In this document: piece after piece, positions 34,082 to 45,867 of the stretch
Layout of the letters: the number at the start of each line of letters is the position of its first letter
Numbering within the stretch: position 1 is the first letter of the stretch
Assembly (NCBI GenBank): GCA_025094145.1
Contig: JALLLS010000049.1
Location: 1 to 64,000, forward strand
Source: Spinellus fusiger
Lineage: Eukaryota; Mucoromycota; Mucoromycetes; Mucorales; Phycomycetaceae
Reading direction: 5' to 3'
DNA length: 64,000 bases
Notes under the pieces: model-generated
The model's database searches: none
Told to the model about the DNA's origin: nothing
The model's input: only the letters and a program-made list of their open reading frames with translations
Program-made: the position numbers and the translations under genes

Positions 34082-34321
34082 GTTTCCATGGTTTTCTTTA
34101 GGTTCTTGTCTTAATTATTCACCAAGAATGAAATTTTATATTTATGGTAAAATGTCTGTTTTATTGTAGTTTGGGTGGTCTGTGGATTCCAACAAGGAGA
34201 ACAAAACCCATTCAGTACTCTATACGTCATATGTCACTCGGGTGCATATATCGATAGCTCCTTTTTTTTATATTAAATAAAGAGAAATCATGCACCCGAT
34301 GTATCTATTCTTTACAAGAAA

Positions 34322-37127
34322 ATGACGTTTAGCACACATCTACAGGCAAGTATACGCGTTGATTTATTCTACTGGCAACTCTTTTCTTATGTTCACGGCT
34401 TCTCAGAACCACACTCCTGTCATACTTGACTATGTTGGTGATGGCATTCAGTCTTTACAGCAGTTCCGTAGTTTTGTTAAAGACAAGAGTCATCTCGACC
34501 GAGACTACGGACAAAAGTTAGAGAGTCTCACCAAGAAATACAGAACATTCAAACCACGCACAGATACTGCTTCTGATGGTTATCATGGCAACGATGCTTC
34601 AAAGTAAGAAATACTTGCCAGGAACAATGATTTAGAAGTGTCTATAGCACCTGCCAGATTGCCTGGAATGCCATTTTAGGACAGACCGAACACATTGCAA
34701 AAAACCGCTTTCAATTGGTGGAGGACATGAGTAACTCAATCTTAGAGTCTACCAAAGCCATTATGGCACGAAAAGAAGAAGCACGAAAAAAAGTTGGGGT
34801 TTTCATATCTGTGATTGAGTAAAATACTCAACTGCTCTTTCTTCTATAGCACATTACTTTCTATCAGAAACTGAAGGCTGAAAGAGAGAAGATATTTACT
34901 GAAAAAGACAAAGCAAAACAAGCGTACGATGAGGCTTGTTTAGAATTAGAGAATATTCGGGCCAAGATGGATAAAGGCAATGGAGACCAGGAAAAGGTAT
35001 AGAAAAAAAAGGTGAAAAAACACTATTTTCTTAATAGAAAAAAAGTATCAAAAACAGCTAGATATTACTACATTGGAGTGTGGAAATCGCAAGGTATGAA
35101 TATAAATGAATGAATGAATGAATGGGCAGAGGGGTGTGTGGAGGGGTTATATCAATGAACAGCCTTTTATTTTATTTTTAAAAAATCAAGTAAAACAATT
35201 CATTTGTCAATAGAATCTATACATCCTTTCTGTGAATGTATCCAATGCAGCAAAGGTCAAATATTACGAACAGGACATTCCTGCTCTTGCTGATGTAAGT
35301 TCACTTGTATTTGTATTCATTAGTACCAGATGAAAAATGAAAAACTAAATTCTATGGGTAGTATTTGGAAGAGTTGAATGCTTCTCGTATTCTTGCATTG
35401 AAGGATCTCATGACAAGATATATCAACTTGGAGACATACGCATCCACAGCTACATCAAATCATTATGACAATGCTTTGTCACTAGCACAGAAAATAGACC
35501 CAGAGATTGATGCCAATGGATTTGTACAAAGTGCTGTTGGTGTGATAGATGCCAATGAAGCAGCCTTGCGTACCAGTTTCTCTTTTCTTCCATGGAATGG
35601 GGGCGCTAATGCTGCAGAGACCATTATTGATAGAGTAAGCATATATTATCTTATACATTTCACTTATTCTTATAGGACACAGGCCTTGTCACAAATGGAC
35701 CGGGCATTATCTTTCTCAACAATCGATTAATCAAAGACAAAAAGCAGCTGACAGCACTTGAGGAAGAACTCTCTAAACATACATCCGAAATGAACCGACT
35801 TCATAACACAATAGAATCAGTTCAAGACAAGGGATCAGTTGATTATGATAAAGCAACCGAGGTGATTTTATAGACAGAAGATGCATATAGGAGTATACAT
35901 GGCACTTATATTCATAATAATTGCTAGCTCTTTATGGATGCTGCTCGAAACAATGTTATACTATCAACACAAAAAGTGCAATTGGAAAGTGAAGTAAATA
36001 CCATTGTTCAAACTATAGGAGGTAGATCAACAAAGACTCATAATGAAATATAAACTAATACATTGCTATTATAGATGCCGGTCTTCAATCTGCAAGTCAT
36101 GATTTCAAGTCGTGTTCTTTTACTATTCCTACTACTTGTGATCTTTGCAGCAACACCATTTGGGGTCTTTCTAAGCAAGGGCTCTCATGCAGAGGTATTA
36201 TCAATGAACTATATGCACTGTCTTATACATCTACACACAACAGCCTGTGGGTTCAATTGTCATGCCAAATGTGAAATGAAAACAGCACCCAACTGTTCTC
36301 GTATTAAAGGAAAACTGGATCGTCAACAATATTTTGCAGGATTACAAACATCTTCTGCAACAAAGTCATCGCTTGGGGGCAGGTCAAGGAGTGCGTCCTT
36401 TAATAGCACTACTGAATCTATACCTACTACTATAGCCCCTAGTATAGTCTCTAGTATAGCTCCCAGTATAGTGGACAAAAAAACAACAGTCAAATCAGAA
36501 TTCATTGCACGTGTACTGTATTCCTATGATGCTCAATCACCCGATGAGCTTTCTATTGTAGAAGGAGATGTTCTTGAGATTTCAGGTGCCAAAGGTCAGT
36601 CATACGAATACAAATGAACTATTCATATACATATATTAGCTAACCCGTAGCATTGTTATATAGATGATTCAGGTTGGATCATGGTAATTGGAAGAGAGTT
36701 AGTCCAATGACTATTACTGACAAATACATGCATTTATAGGTAGCTAAAGGTGCACATAAAGGACTTGTACCTGCCAATTATATTGAAATGGAAAAACAAA
36801 GTGAAGAAGGCTCTAGTGATATGCCAGAGATCAAACTGATCTCTAATCTTACCATTTATCACACACCAACACACCAGCAAGAGACACCCTCTGCCTATGA
36901 AACAGTAGTTGCTTTGTATGACTTTGATGCTGCTAATAGCGATGAGTTGAGTATAAGACAGGGCGACGTTATACAGGTGACAAGTAAAGAAGACAATAAT
37001 TGGTGGCAGGGTAAATGGAAAATAGGAAACAACTATTTCACTTTTACTAATGTAAAATGGTATTCTAGGAATACTTAATCATAGAACAGGAATTTTCCCT
37101 TCAAACTATGTAGAGCCCAATGCTTAG
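34322..37127 (+). CDS. bzz1: Bzz1-like F-BAR/C1/double-SH3 endocytic actin regulator
   Basis: Fourteen exons join in one frame to 671 residues: 34322-34345, 34407-34603, 34648-34792, 34850-34996, 35046-35093, 35214-35294, 35362-35634, 35676-35861, 35928-36021, 36075-36194, 36244-36594, 36664-36683, 36740-37010, 37069-37127. An F-BAR domain covers about residues 1-290 ([43 protein letters not shown]), followed by an HR1-like coiled coil. A C1 zinc finger spans about 407-455 ([23 protein letters not shown]). A Ser/Thr linker leads to SH3-1 (about 524-578, [21 protein letters not shown]) and SH3-2 (about 615-671, [32 protein letters not shown]). This is the architecture of fungal Bzz1 (syndapin/FBP17 type), which binds membranes and promotes WASP-dependent Arp2/3 actin assembly at endocytic sites. 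The first intron is GC-AG (GCAAGT); otherwise an in-frame ATG at 34389 would start translation and lose the first residues. Confidence 0.92.
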
Positions 37128-37758
37128 ATAAATAAGCAAATAAATAAGAAGTGATGTCATGTAAAAGCAGTAGACACGATTCGTTGGTGGGAATTACTGG
37201 ATAAACACTGTTGAAGAGAGATAACTATGTCAATGGTTCAAAAATTCCTTCCTTATCTTATTATTTAGTTTTATTCAAGTATATTTAAACAAACATAAAT
37301 AGATAAAGACACTTGTTTCTTTCTTGTATAAAGATTAGCAGGAAAGTGTATCCAAGAAATAACTCAATGTCGTTCATATGTAAGTCACAAAAGGACAAAA
37401 GTCTTCGTCTTTGGATGTACAACTTACATACCTAAATGTCTTTAGGATATAAAAAGAATTAGACAAATGTCAACAGTCTAGTGAGATACAATGATAGTTT
37501 ATATAAAATAAACCAAATAATATTTAAACAATCACTCAATATTTTACCTGTATTATGGTTATACTCTAGCGATAACTAAAGAAAAAATGTTTTATTTTTT
37601 ATTTTATTTTTTAGTTTGATTCAGGAGTACCAGAAGATGAAGAGTGTTTATGTCTTGATACATGTCTACAGAATCTTGTTAATTGGCCAGAGGTTTATAT
37701 TGTACTTTCAATAATACGCCTTAAATGTCTCTGATAGTTAACTACTGTATTTGCTTTG
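37128..37758. other. 3' region of Bzz1, no gene
   Basis: AT-rich, with several AATAAA-like hexamers just after the Bzz1 stop that could serve as poly(A) signals. No other feature. Confidence 0.4.
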
Positions 37759-38330
37759 TTAAAAAATGATTGAAGATTTGAGTACATCTTGAGATTTTCC
37801 AAGTAAAGATAGCAAACTACCTTCACGGACTCTGTTTTCCTTGGCATAATAAGAGCAAAATAATTCATTTACTTCTGCTCTAGAAGATAGATAGTATGAA
37901 AAATTGGCAATCATGACAGCTGAATCAGGGTAAAGAAATAAATATTTCCCATGCAATTGGATGTCTTCTGGTTTCAGACATTGTCTCAAGTGTATGAGCT
38001 TTCTGGACTCTATTTCTATAGCACACTAATGACCTTTGTATCTGAAAATACGCCTATCTTCTCTTGTACTAATTTCATACATGAAAAACAACACATCTCT
38101 TCTTCATATATCAATGGGTACACACTTCTCTACAGCTTCCTTAAGTTTCTTGTGCTAAAGTTTATCTATAGACTGTCATTCATCATCGCCAACATTAAGG
38201 GAACGTCTACCACTACTACTAATACTCTCCTTTCTGTGTTTCTTGATTCTGTTTTACAGAGGAAATACCAACATCCTCTGTGTGGATCCAACCATAGCAT
38301 TTTATAGACTTGAGATTGTCTTGGTCTTCT
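37759..38330 (-). pseudogene. Degenerate coding stretch of unknown origin
   Basis: Several protein-like minus-strand segments lie in order but in different frames: EDQDNLKSIKCYGWIHTEDVGISS (38320-38250), HKKLKEAVEKC (about 38155-38120), YPLIYEEEMCCFSCMKLVQE with IGVFSDTKV (38118-38040), and the longest, SRKLIHLRQCLKPEDIQLHG and LFLYPDSAVMIANFSYYLSS through LLSLLGKSQDVLKSSIIF (38010-37762). Candidate acceptors (TACTAG, CTTTAG, CATTAG) occur before some segments, so it could be a live gene with poorly resolved introns, but plausible donors are missing and frames shift within segments. The opposite strand also has a 118-residue open frame, which lowers confidence. Family not recognised. Confidence 0.35.
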
Positions 38331-38919
38331 AGTACCTTTCAGGAAATATCTACACCTTCAGCCCAAGATGTGTGATTCTTCTGATCCAGTGACTGGAAGT
38401 AAGAGCTAGTGCCAGATGTCTTTATTGATGGAAGACATTTATTTCCTTATCACTATGGCCACTCTTTTTTCATTTCTTTTTTTCTTTTTCTTGAGATGAG
38501 TGTAAGTGAACAATGCACAACTCTATTAGAGCCAAGAACACTTCTCTGTAGACATTCAGCTATACATAGTGCTCTAAATCAGCATTTATATCTCCATTTA
38601 ACTCATGGATATATACTTTGTAGGACTGTATGTATGTATAAGAGGTGTGTTGACATTATATACAAAGTTATTCGATGTCTGTATAGATTTTTATTTTTAT
38701 TTTTATTATAAACAATGTTAAACACTATAAATATATCAAATTTTAGACACTTAGCGTGGTAGACTTAACCTTTTGATACAGCAAAGTGAGCTGATATGGA
38801 TTGATTAGGCTTCCTTTTCTGTTACAGGCCTTTAACATGAAATGAAATGACAGGATTTCTTGTAGATGATAAAAATTTGATCTGAACCTTTCATATTTTT
38901 ATACAATGTCAATTACATA

Positions 38920-38961
38920 CACTATTTCCGGAAATTATTCGTTTAATTTTTGAAAATAGTG
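38920..38961. mobile_element. 42-bp minimal terminal-inverted-repeat element
   Basis: CACTATTTCCGGAAATT at the left is mirrored by TTTTTGAAAATAGTG at the right. TA flanks both ends (38918-38919 and 38962-38963). The termini match the IS630/mariner-like element at 62510 (CACTATTTTCAC). It looks like two ends of that family with almost nothing between them. Confidence 0.6.
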
Positions 38962-38963
38962 TA

Positions 38964-39990
38964 TTGACTTTGCAATTGAATGTTATAAAGAAGGCTATAA
39001 AAAGAATAAAATAAAATTAGAATCCTTTCAATATTACAAACTAGCCGTCCCTATGTTTCTCTTAACATAATATATTATTCTCAAGCTCACAGTAGAGAGT
39101 GCATAGCAATGTCTAAAGTGTGTTGATTATATAACTCACGAAATTAATTCCAGTGGTTAATTTCCACAAAAGAAGACCGAATTTACATATAGTAAGAGTG
39201 CTATAGACATTTATTCATTGAATATCTATCACTTCTTCAACAAAAACATTATTTTAACTGGTCTTAACTGTGATGTTCAATAGAAACAAAATATTGTTTA
39301 TAAGATTGTAGAAGAGTGAAGACTAAAGTGTAATGCATCAATAGAATAAAGAGACGTTATTTGTTTTGATATTCCTCTCCTTTTGTTATTTTATATAGAA
39401 AACAATAACCTAACACTTAAATACTTGTTAATATGAGCATGACTGAGCAAGATAGTGTAATACTACTTATTGAACAAAATAAAAGAAGAAAGTGATAGAC
39501 ACTACCAAAGGCTATTATATATATATGTATATATAAGGTAGATAGTGTCTTTATATGAGCTATGGCTTATTCTAATGTACAAGACACTCATTTTATTGTT
39601 ATTAGGCAAGTAAAGTATCTTTTCAAGTCAGTCCCAAATGGTCTTTTCTTTTACAAGGTCAATGGTGTCTAGGGTGTATTCCCAAGTATAGTTATCTTTC
39701 CTCCTAGGATAAATAATCATACTTTTAATATTTATAGTCTATTGATATTATATTGATTCTCCTAGGCAGTAAACATATTAATAGATGTTGATATCCATAG
39801 TATTATAATAAACAATACAGTTTGCAAATAATACAACTTGATAGTGAAGTATTCTACGAAAAGAAATATGAATTTGAATACCTTCTGATCTTCAATATTT
39901 AAACTCCAAGGGTTAAGGGAAATGAAATATATTCCTTAAATGGAAGATATTATCCCCGCTTTGAAACCAGAAAACCTTAGGTGTGTATGC
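38964..39990 (+). repeat. Repeat X, third copy
   Basis: From GACTTTGCAATTGAA at 38966 the sequence runs parallel to X: AAATTAATTCCAGTGGTTAA at about 39142, TCAATGGTGTCTAGGGTGTA at about 39659, CAACTTGATAGTGAAGTATT at 39836. It ends CCAGAAAACCTTAGGTGTGT at about 39986, the X right terminus. It is more diverged than the copies at 29-33 kb. The left terminus is not recognisable. Confidence 0.65.
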
Positions 39991-40033
39991 AATATTGCAT
40001 CACCTGACTCTTTCTATTTTGCTTCTTGTCGCT

Positions 40034-41984
40034 ATGTCTTCATTACAGTCTATTTCAAAGAGAGAAGGAGATCCATTAGAGAGTCAAGAAAAAAGACATG
40101 CCAAGTACGCCACATTGAAGAGTTTAAAAGATTCTGTTGAGTCTATGAAATCTATTACTCAATCAGCAAGTGTTTTCTATTCTTCTTTGCTATTATAGAT
40201 GCCCATACACGCATACATCTAATAACTTTTTTTTTGTCTCTAGCTCGCCATTTCATCTAATGTAATTTACTCGGCTGTAAAAGATTTTGACAGAATACAG
40301 AGAGTGACCAGATCAGAAAGGGTATACAACGGATTTTGTCTTTGTCTCTTATTGAATACGTTTCTTCTCTAGACACATGAGATTGTCACAGAAAAAGATA
40401 TCCAGCTATCTCATGTAGCAATTACAGAAATCATGAGCCCACAACTTGAGGGCCTTATGCAAAACATAGAGGAAGATTTGATACGGTCAGAAAAGGAACA
40501 AAAAACTATACAATCCATGGTAAATCAATGAATAGACTGGCTCCAACATGTGCTGATGCGTCAATAAAGGTACATCAACAGAAGGAGGTGTTGGAAAAAA
40601 AAAAGGTTCTTTATAAACAGCATATGGAAGCACCAAAGCTGTCTAAGAAGAGTGAAGAGCAAGAGAAGCGTGAAAAGGCAGAACATTCAAAAAAGATAAG
40701 ACAGTTAGAAGAAGCGATGCACCGGCTAAAAACAACTACAGTACGAATAAACCAAGACATTCATCAAAAGGTGAAGACTGTTTACTCATTTATACTACTA
40801 TTGTTATTATTATTGTTACTATTATCAAGAGAGGAGGAGATATTTTTATGGAGAAAAGATGGCTGGTTAAACTGACATATGCTGTAGGAAAATGTGTTAA
40901 GTGAACTACGAGAGAATATAAAAAAGACAGTAGAAGAAACAGAATCATTCAAGGTAAATAGTAGAGAGTGCTATTGTTCTATTATGATGAAGCGTACAAA
41001 CATGGACTTTTTATTGGAAAGAATGTTACCACTGCAAACCACTTGAAAGACTTGGCAGCACAGCGACAGACCCTTGAGAAAGAGTTGAAGAATATGAAAG
41101 AAGTGACAAAACAGAAAAAGAGTATCATGACACAAGCATACCAAGCCCATATGAAAATAGAGAAGCGTAAGCAGGCAGAAAACCATAAAGTGAATCAGAC
41201 ATCAGACATTGAGCAGTGGCTCACACATGAAGGTGAGGGATAGAAAGAGCAATTAAAAAGCATAGCCACTCACTGTATATTTCAACAGAGAAGTGTCGAG
41301 TACAGTACACACTCCACTTGGAATCTATCACTTCTCTTTCAAATGCATTGCCCAGCACATCTCTTAAAGGTAATTCCAAGGAAGAATAAGATGACAAGAA
41401 AGTAGTAGCTAAAGGAATAAGTGATTTGGTGATAAGTAGCTCCTATAGATACAGCTCATGGCTACACATCACAGGCAGGCTCCTACCTGGACTCTATCAA
41501 AGAAGACCTAGAAAAGGTAATTACCCACACATCCTTAGATAACTAAGGCTAAACACCAACATTAGATTACTCTTTCCGTAATTCCAGCTTGCGAAAAGAA
41601 AGGAGCTCATCTACTTGAACAGCTCAATACTAAACTTAGACTATTATTACCTAATGGTGCCATGGCCATCACAGCAGGTAGAATGATAAAGATACTACTC
41701 CAAGCACAGCAGGCAGGCTACACAGAGAAATCAACTGCAGATAGTTTCTTAGAGGTAGGTAGACTTTATTGTACTTTCTCATCTCTACTAGACTTATAGA
41801 AGATGTTTATATTGACTGTCCATTGACCTTACATTAGCTTTTTCCGCCTCAGGATGAGAATCGACATATGTTTAAAAAAGTAGCCACTATACTCATGAGT
41901 GCTGGTATCATCGAGATATTGCCAAGTGAGAAATCATGTCCAGGAGATACCCTCCCGTACTATTGCTGTCTGCCTCTTGTGTAA
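40034..41984 (+). CDS. Coiled-coil protein of unknown function with helical C-terminal domain
   Basis: Ten exons join in one frame to about 426 residues: 40034-40165, 40244-40321, 40373-40519, 40570-40770, 40888-40953, 41022-41232, 41289-41369, 41440-41516, 41599-41754, 41853-41984. The first intron is GC-AG (GCAAGT). Residues about 110-270 form a long charged coiled coil (QQKEVLEKKKVLYKQHMEAP, KIRQLEEAMHRLKTTTVRIN, RQTLEKELKNMKEVTKQKKS). The last about 95 residues (LLLPNGAMAITAGRMIKILL, QAGYTEKSTADSFLE, FKKVATILMSAGIIEIL) look like a compact helical, possibly winged-helix, domain. No signal peptide or membrane segment. The architecture resembles spindle, kinetochore or vesicle-tether subunits, but no family is recognised and none is assigned. 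The acceptors at 41021 and 41598 are chosen only to keep the frame. The ATG lies 44 bp after repeat X. Confidence 0.7.
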
Positions 41985-42004
41985 TTTACTCTTAGCAAGA
42001 GAGA

Positions 42005-42090
42005 TGAATACATACATGCACACATGCACACATACATACATGCATACACACACACATACATACATACATGCATACATACATACATATATA
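42005..42090. repeat. ACAT/ACAC-type microsatellite
   Basis: Tandem CATA/CACA units over about 85 bp, just downstream of the coiled-coil gene and between convergent gene ends. Confidence 0.9.
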
Positions 42091-42253
42091 ACTCTAAGGA
42101 GATCCATTCACTTAATATTTGTAAATTGAATAATACTTAAGACAAGATTCTGCAAAGGGTATTGTCCACAGACACTTATCATGAGCACTAATGTCTTGTG
42201 TTTATACTAATGCATAGCCATTCATTACGAACAATTATAATTAAGAACATCTT

Positions 42254-43842
42254 TTATAAACTAGCAAGTCTAGACTGTATATTTTCTATCATTTCCTCTC
42301 TCTTGACTATTACGCCTTTTCCTTGAGAAATATCTTTTGATCTCATATCCTTAATCTTGATTTCTCCTCTGTCCAATTCACTCTGTCCAATAATCACTGC
42401 CAATGGAATCTGCTCTTTCTCACACACCACCCATTGCTTATCTAGCTTTGGCTTATTCTTAAGCATAAAAGAAGCCTTGATACCTGCATCCCAGAGCTCC
42501 TTTGCCAATTGCATTCTCTCTCGCAACAGTCCATCACCAACAGCAATAACGAATACCTGTGTTTCATTGCTCTTAATCTCTTTTTGTTGTTGGGCCATCA
42601 AAAGAGAAAACACACGCTCAACACCAATAGAAACACCCACACACGGTATCTCCAGGTTGGGTTTTCCCTTTTTGTTGTGCCCAGAGAACATGCCAACTAG
42701 CTGATCATACCGCCCACCTGCAGCAATAGACCCCATACAGACACCCTCATCTGTCCCATTTTCTATTCTCTGGCCTACTTCTTTGGACACAGCCTCATAG
42801 ATAATGCCAGTGTAGTAATCAAGTCCACGTGCAAGACTAAGATCAAACACCATCTTGTAGCGAACATCAAAGATAGAAAGAAATTCAAACAAGAGTCCCA
42901 TTTCTTTTAGCCCTTGCGAAGCACTCGAGTTCTTCATTAGTGCTTCATCGCATAGCAGTGTTTCCAGCAAAGTATGATCTCCTTTGAGTTTTACGTACTC
43001 TCCTATTCTATCGGCCACAAGAGGATCCAATTTCTTTTCTTCTGTCATTTCTTTTCGTACATCTTCCCATGATAACTTGTCTAGTTTGTCAATAGCAGAA
43101 GAGATGGGTCGAATATCGGCCTCTGGTACTCCACAGACTTGGAAAATACCATCGAGAATCTTACGGTGGTTGATCTTTACATGAAAATCGCCAATATCCA
43201 GAGCACTCAGGGCTTCACATAAAAGTCTCAGGATCTCTGCATCTGGAATCATAGGATCATAAGTGCCAGCAATATCAAAATCACACTGGTAGAACTCTCG
43301 CATGCGTCCCTTGGACATGACAGGTTGGTCGCGTCGGTACACTTTTGCAATCTGGTAGCGTCGTAGGGTAGGGTAGTCTTTGCCGTACATGGCCAGGAAT
43401 CGAGCAAAAGGGACAGTCAGATCGTAACGCAACGAACATTCCTCTCCACCTTGGTAAGCTAAATCATAGATAAGCTTACTGTCTTCGCCATACTTTCCTG
43501 CCAATATGTCTTTTAGTTCAAATACTGGAGTATCAATAGTGACAGCTCCGTGTCGCTTAAAAATGGTTTCAATTGTAGCAAACATCTTTTGGCGAATTGC
43601 CATTTCTTTATCATTGTAATCTCGGGTGCCTTTGGGTGTCTTTAGGGAAAATCCTGCTGTGTTGCTTCTTGCTACAGGGATTTGTGGGCAGAAGGTGCTT
43701 TGAGTAAAACTCTTTTATAAATATATAAGGAAAGAGAGAAGAAGGATAAATACTATGTTCATGGGTCTAAAGATATAACTAGATTCAACCCACTCTTCTT
43801 TTTGTAGGTGTACGGTAGCCTTGCTGTTGTAATGAGGTCCAT
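42254..43842 (-). CDS. HTS1: Histidyl-tRNA synthetase, eukaryotic cytosolic type
   Basis: From the in-frame codon at 43709 the frame is open to the stop at 42254. It contains the class II core: TPKGTRDY, GKYGEDSKLIYDL, SLRYDLTVPFARFLA (motif 2 region), VYRRDQPVMSKGRMREFYQC, FDIAGTYDPMIPDAE, the histidine-A block LARGLDYYTG, AAGGRYDQLVG (histidine-B) and GVSIGVERVF (motif 3). A HisRS anticodon-binding domain follows (ETQVFVIAVGDG, LWDAGIKASFM, VIIGQSELDRGEI). It charges tRNA-His; in fungi one gene often makes both cytosolic and mitochondrial forms. No ATG lies between an in-frame stop at about 43718 and Met at 43603, which would miss the essential TPKGTRDY motif. A small upstream exon 43842-43814 (MDLITTARLP), spliced to 43709, is therefore proposed, giving 494 residues. 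That splice is tentative; the rest is secure. Confidence 0.93.
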
Positions 43843-44527
43843 CCTGATGTGATGTAGGAGGAGAAGCGACAACTTAACCATTCTATGAGTTGAGTTCAAT
43901 AAGCTTTATGCTTGCTGTGGCATAGAGGGTGTATTATTCACCTTGAGAGGTGACATTATGCAGTGAAGAGTAACTTTTGCTGGTCAAAACACACTGTCTT
44001 CTTGAGTGAAGGTGCCAGGACGGTCGAAATATCTTTAACATAAAATAGTCTTTTTTTTTTTGTAGGTAAAGTATCGAAACATCATACTTAATGAAATTGC
44101 ACGTCACAATGAAAGGCACACATGCAAAAGCTAATGACAACTGTCTATATTTAAAATATAAAAAATAGATATTGAGTTTAGTGTTTACTGACTGGGGTTT
44201 CCATGTCTAAATTCAATATAAGCAATAGACATAGAATAAAAGATTAGAGAATAAACAATACATAAGGACACTCATCAACCTACAATAGACTTTTTTTCCT
44301 AGTGCAGAAAAGAAAAGAATTAATGGAGAATTAACTGTTTTATATCTACGACAAATGCAACAACTCTACCTGCTTGGGTATCCTAGAAGATGTTCATTAG
44401 TCAGTAGCAGATAGTAATTTGGCAACGTCGCTGACATAGAACTAGCAAACAAGACTATAGCTTATAGTTATCTACAATAATAATAATAATGATAATAAAG
44501 AGATTTCTTTCCTGTGGAACTAGTATA
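43843..44527. other. HisRS upstream region
   Basis: Contains the HisRS promoter; no clear TATA element. A small frame at 43934-44140 on the minus strand has no recognisable content. An AAT/GAT microsatellite lies near 44475-44500. Confidence 0.4.
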
Positions 44528-45867
44528 CAGTCACGCAAAATTAGAAAGTATACGATTTTCATTTTTTGAAATCCTGAAAAAAAACATGCTTTACGGATAT
44601 AAATGTTATGACCTCAAAACACATACTAATGACTTCAAATTCAACACAAAGTTATTTTAACATACAGTATATAGTAATATATATATAAGTCTTTATTTAA
44701 TATTTTGTTGGGCTACCTTTGGCATCAATGACTGCCTTGCAGCGATCCTTCATTGAGCCAACTAAACGTTCGGCAAGATCAACGTGGATATTTCTCCAAG
44801 CTTCTTCTAAAGCTGTCTTGAGCTCATCGATATTTTTGATACCGGCCCTCTTGTCATTGATAAGCTTATCAAGACAGCTCCAGAGATGTTCAATGGGGTT
44901 GAGATCAGGACTTTGGGCAGGCCAGTAATCAAAGCGCCTAATTACATGTGTGTTTTTCCACCATGTTGTATAGCCACCTGTATGGCAGCCAGCCCCATCC
45001 TATTGGAATATAAAGTCCTTATCCTCCTTCTCATTCAATTCAATGAACCATGACAGAAATTTTCCTGTCAAAATGTTGACATATATGTCCTGATTTACAG
45101 TGCCATCAACAAAGACCAAAGGCCCAAATCCACTCGCCCAGAAACATCTCCAGATCATTATGCTACCTTTCCCCTATTTGGCTGTAGGTATAATATGAGC
45201 AGCCTTATACCTCTCTCCTATCTTTCGAATCACTCTGGCTCTTCCCTGGTAACCCTCTACTTCAAACCGTGGCTCATCAGACTATACAATGCGTCTCTAG
45301 TCATCAGAAGTCCAATTGACCCGTTCCTTCGCTCAACAAAGTCTTTTCTTCCTATGTTTTCTTCAGACAACCTTGGCTTGTGTGCTTTAAAATAAGAATC
45401 ATGCCCAATATGGTATATGTATTTGATGAATGTTGCACTACAGATGATTATCTGATGTGCCCTAAGTTCAGAATTTATGAAGTTATAGTAGGCAAATGGG
45501 TTGCCTCTTAGAATGGCCTCAAGTCGTCTGACGTCTCTCTCGTTTAATTTTTTTGGTGCACCAGAACTAGAATTTGGTACATGTGTACCATTAGTCTTGA
45601 TTCTACTAATAATATTCTGGACAGTGGACTTGCTAATGCCAATGACCTTTGAAATGCTACCCATGGAGTATTTTTCTTTTTAAAGCCAACAAACACCCCA
45701 TTACTCTCTTTCTTCAAGATTATTATAAACACTTGAGTTTCTAGTTGAGGGTTCTACGTTTGACATTTGAGATTGCTTAATAGAATGTGATTCTGTGGTA
45801 AGAAGAAGAATCATGTTTAAAAATGTATAAATTAGAGAGTCGTATACTTTCTAATTTTACGTGACTG
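44528..45867 (-). mobile_element. Tc1/mariner element Tc1-D, nearly complete but inactive
   Basis: Inverted ends CAGTCACGCAAAATTAGAAA (44528) and its mirror ending at 45867 (CAGTCACGTAAAATTAGAAA read inwards) are flanked by TA at 44526-44527 and 45868-45869. The minus-strand transposase contains ISKSTVQNIISRIKTNG (HTH), ERDVRRLEAILRGNPFAYYN, a SDEPRFEV block (first Asp), WRCFWASGFGPLVFVDGTVN, DGAGCHTGG (second Asp), PAQSPDLNPIEHLWSCLDKL (third acidic residue) and MKDRCKAVIDAKG. Stops precede the first and second Asp blocks (near 45285 and 45000) and a frameshift lies near 45260. The catalytic residues are still readable, so it is one of the younger copies. Confidence 0.9.

Noticed and set aside
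34359..34407. Alternative Bzz1 start at 34389 or earlier without the first intron
   Set aside because: It would replace the conserved first F-BAR residues by unrelated ones; the GC-AG intron gives a better N-terminus. Kept as an uncertainty.
38409..38711. 100-codon plus-strand frame starting PDVFIDGRHLFPYHYG
   Set aside because: Ends in a poly-Phe/Leu run, no splice or family support, and overlaps coding-like sequence on the other strand.
42357..43184. Plus-strand open frames over HisRS
   Set aside because: Antisense shadows; no motif, and the minus strand is clearly HisRS.
44719..45395. Plus-strand frames of 66-69 codons in Tc1-D
   Set aside because: Opposite strand of the transposase.
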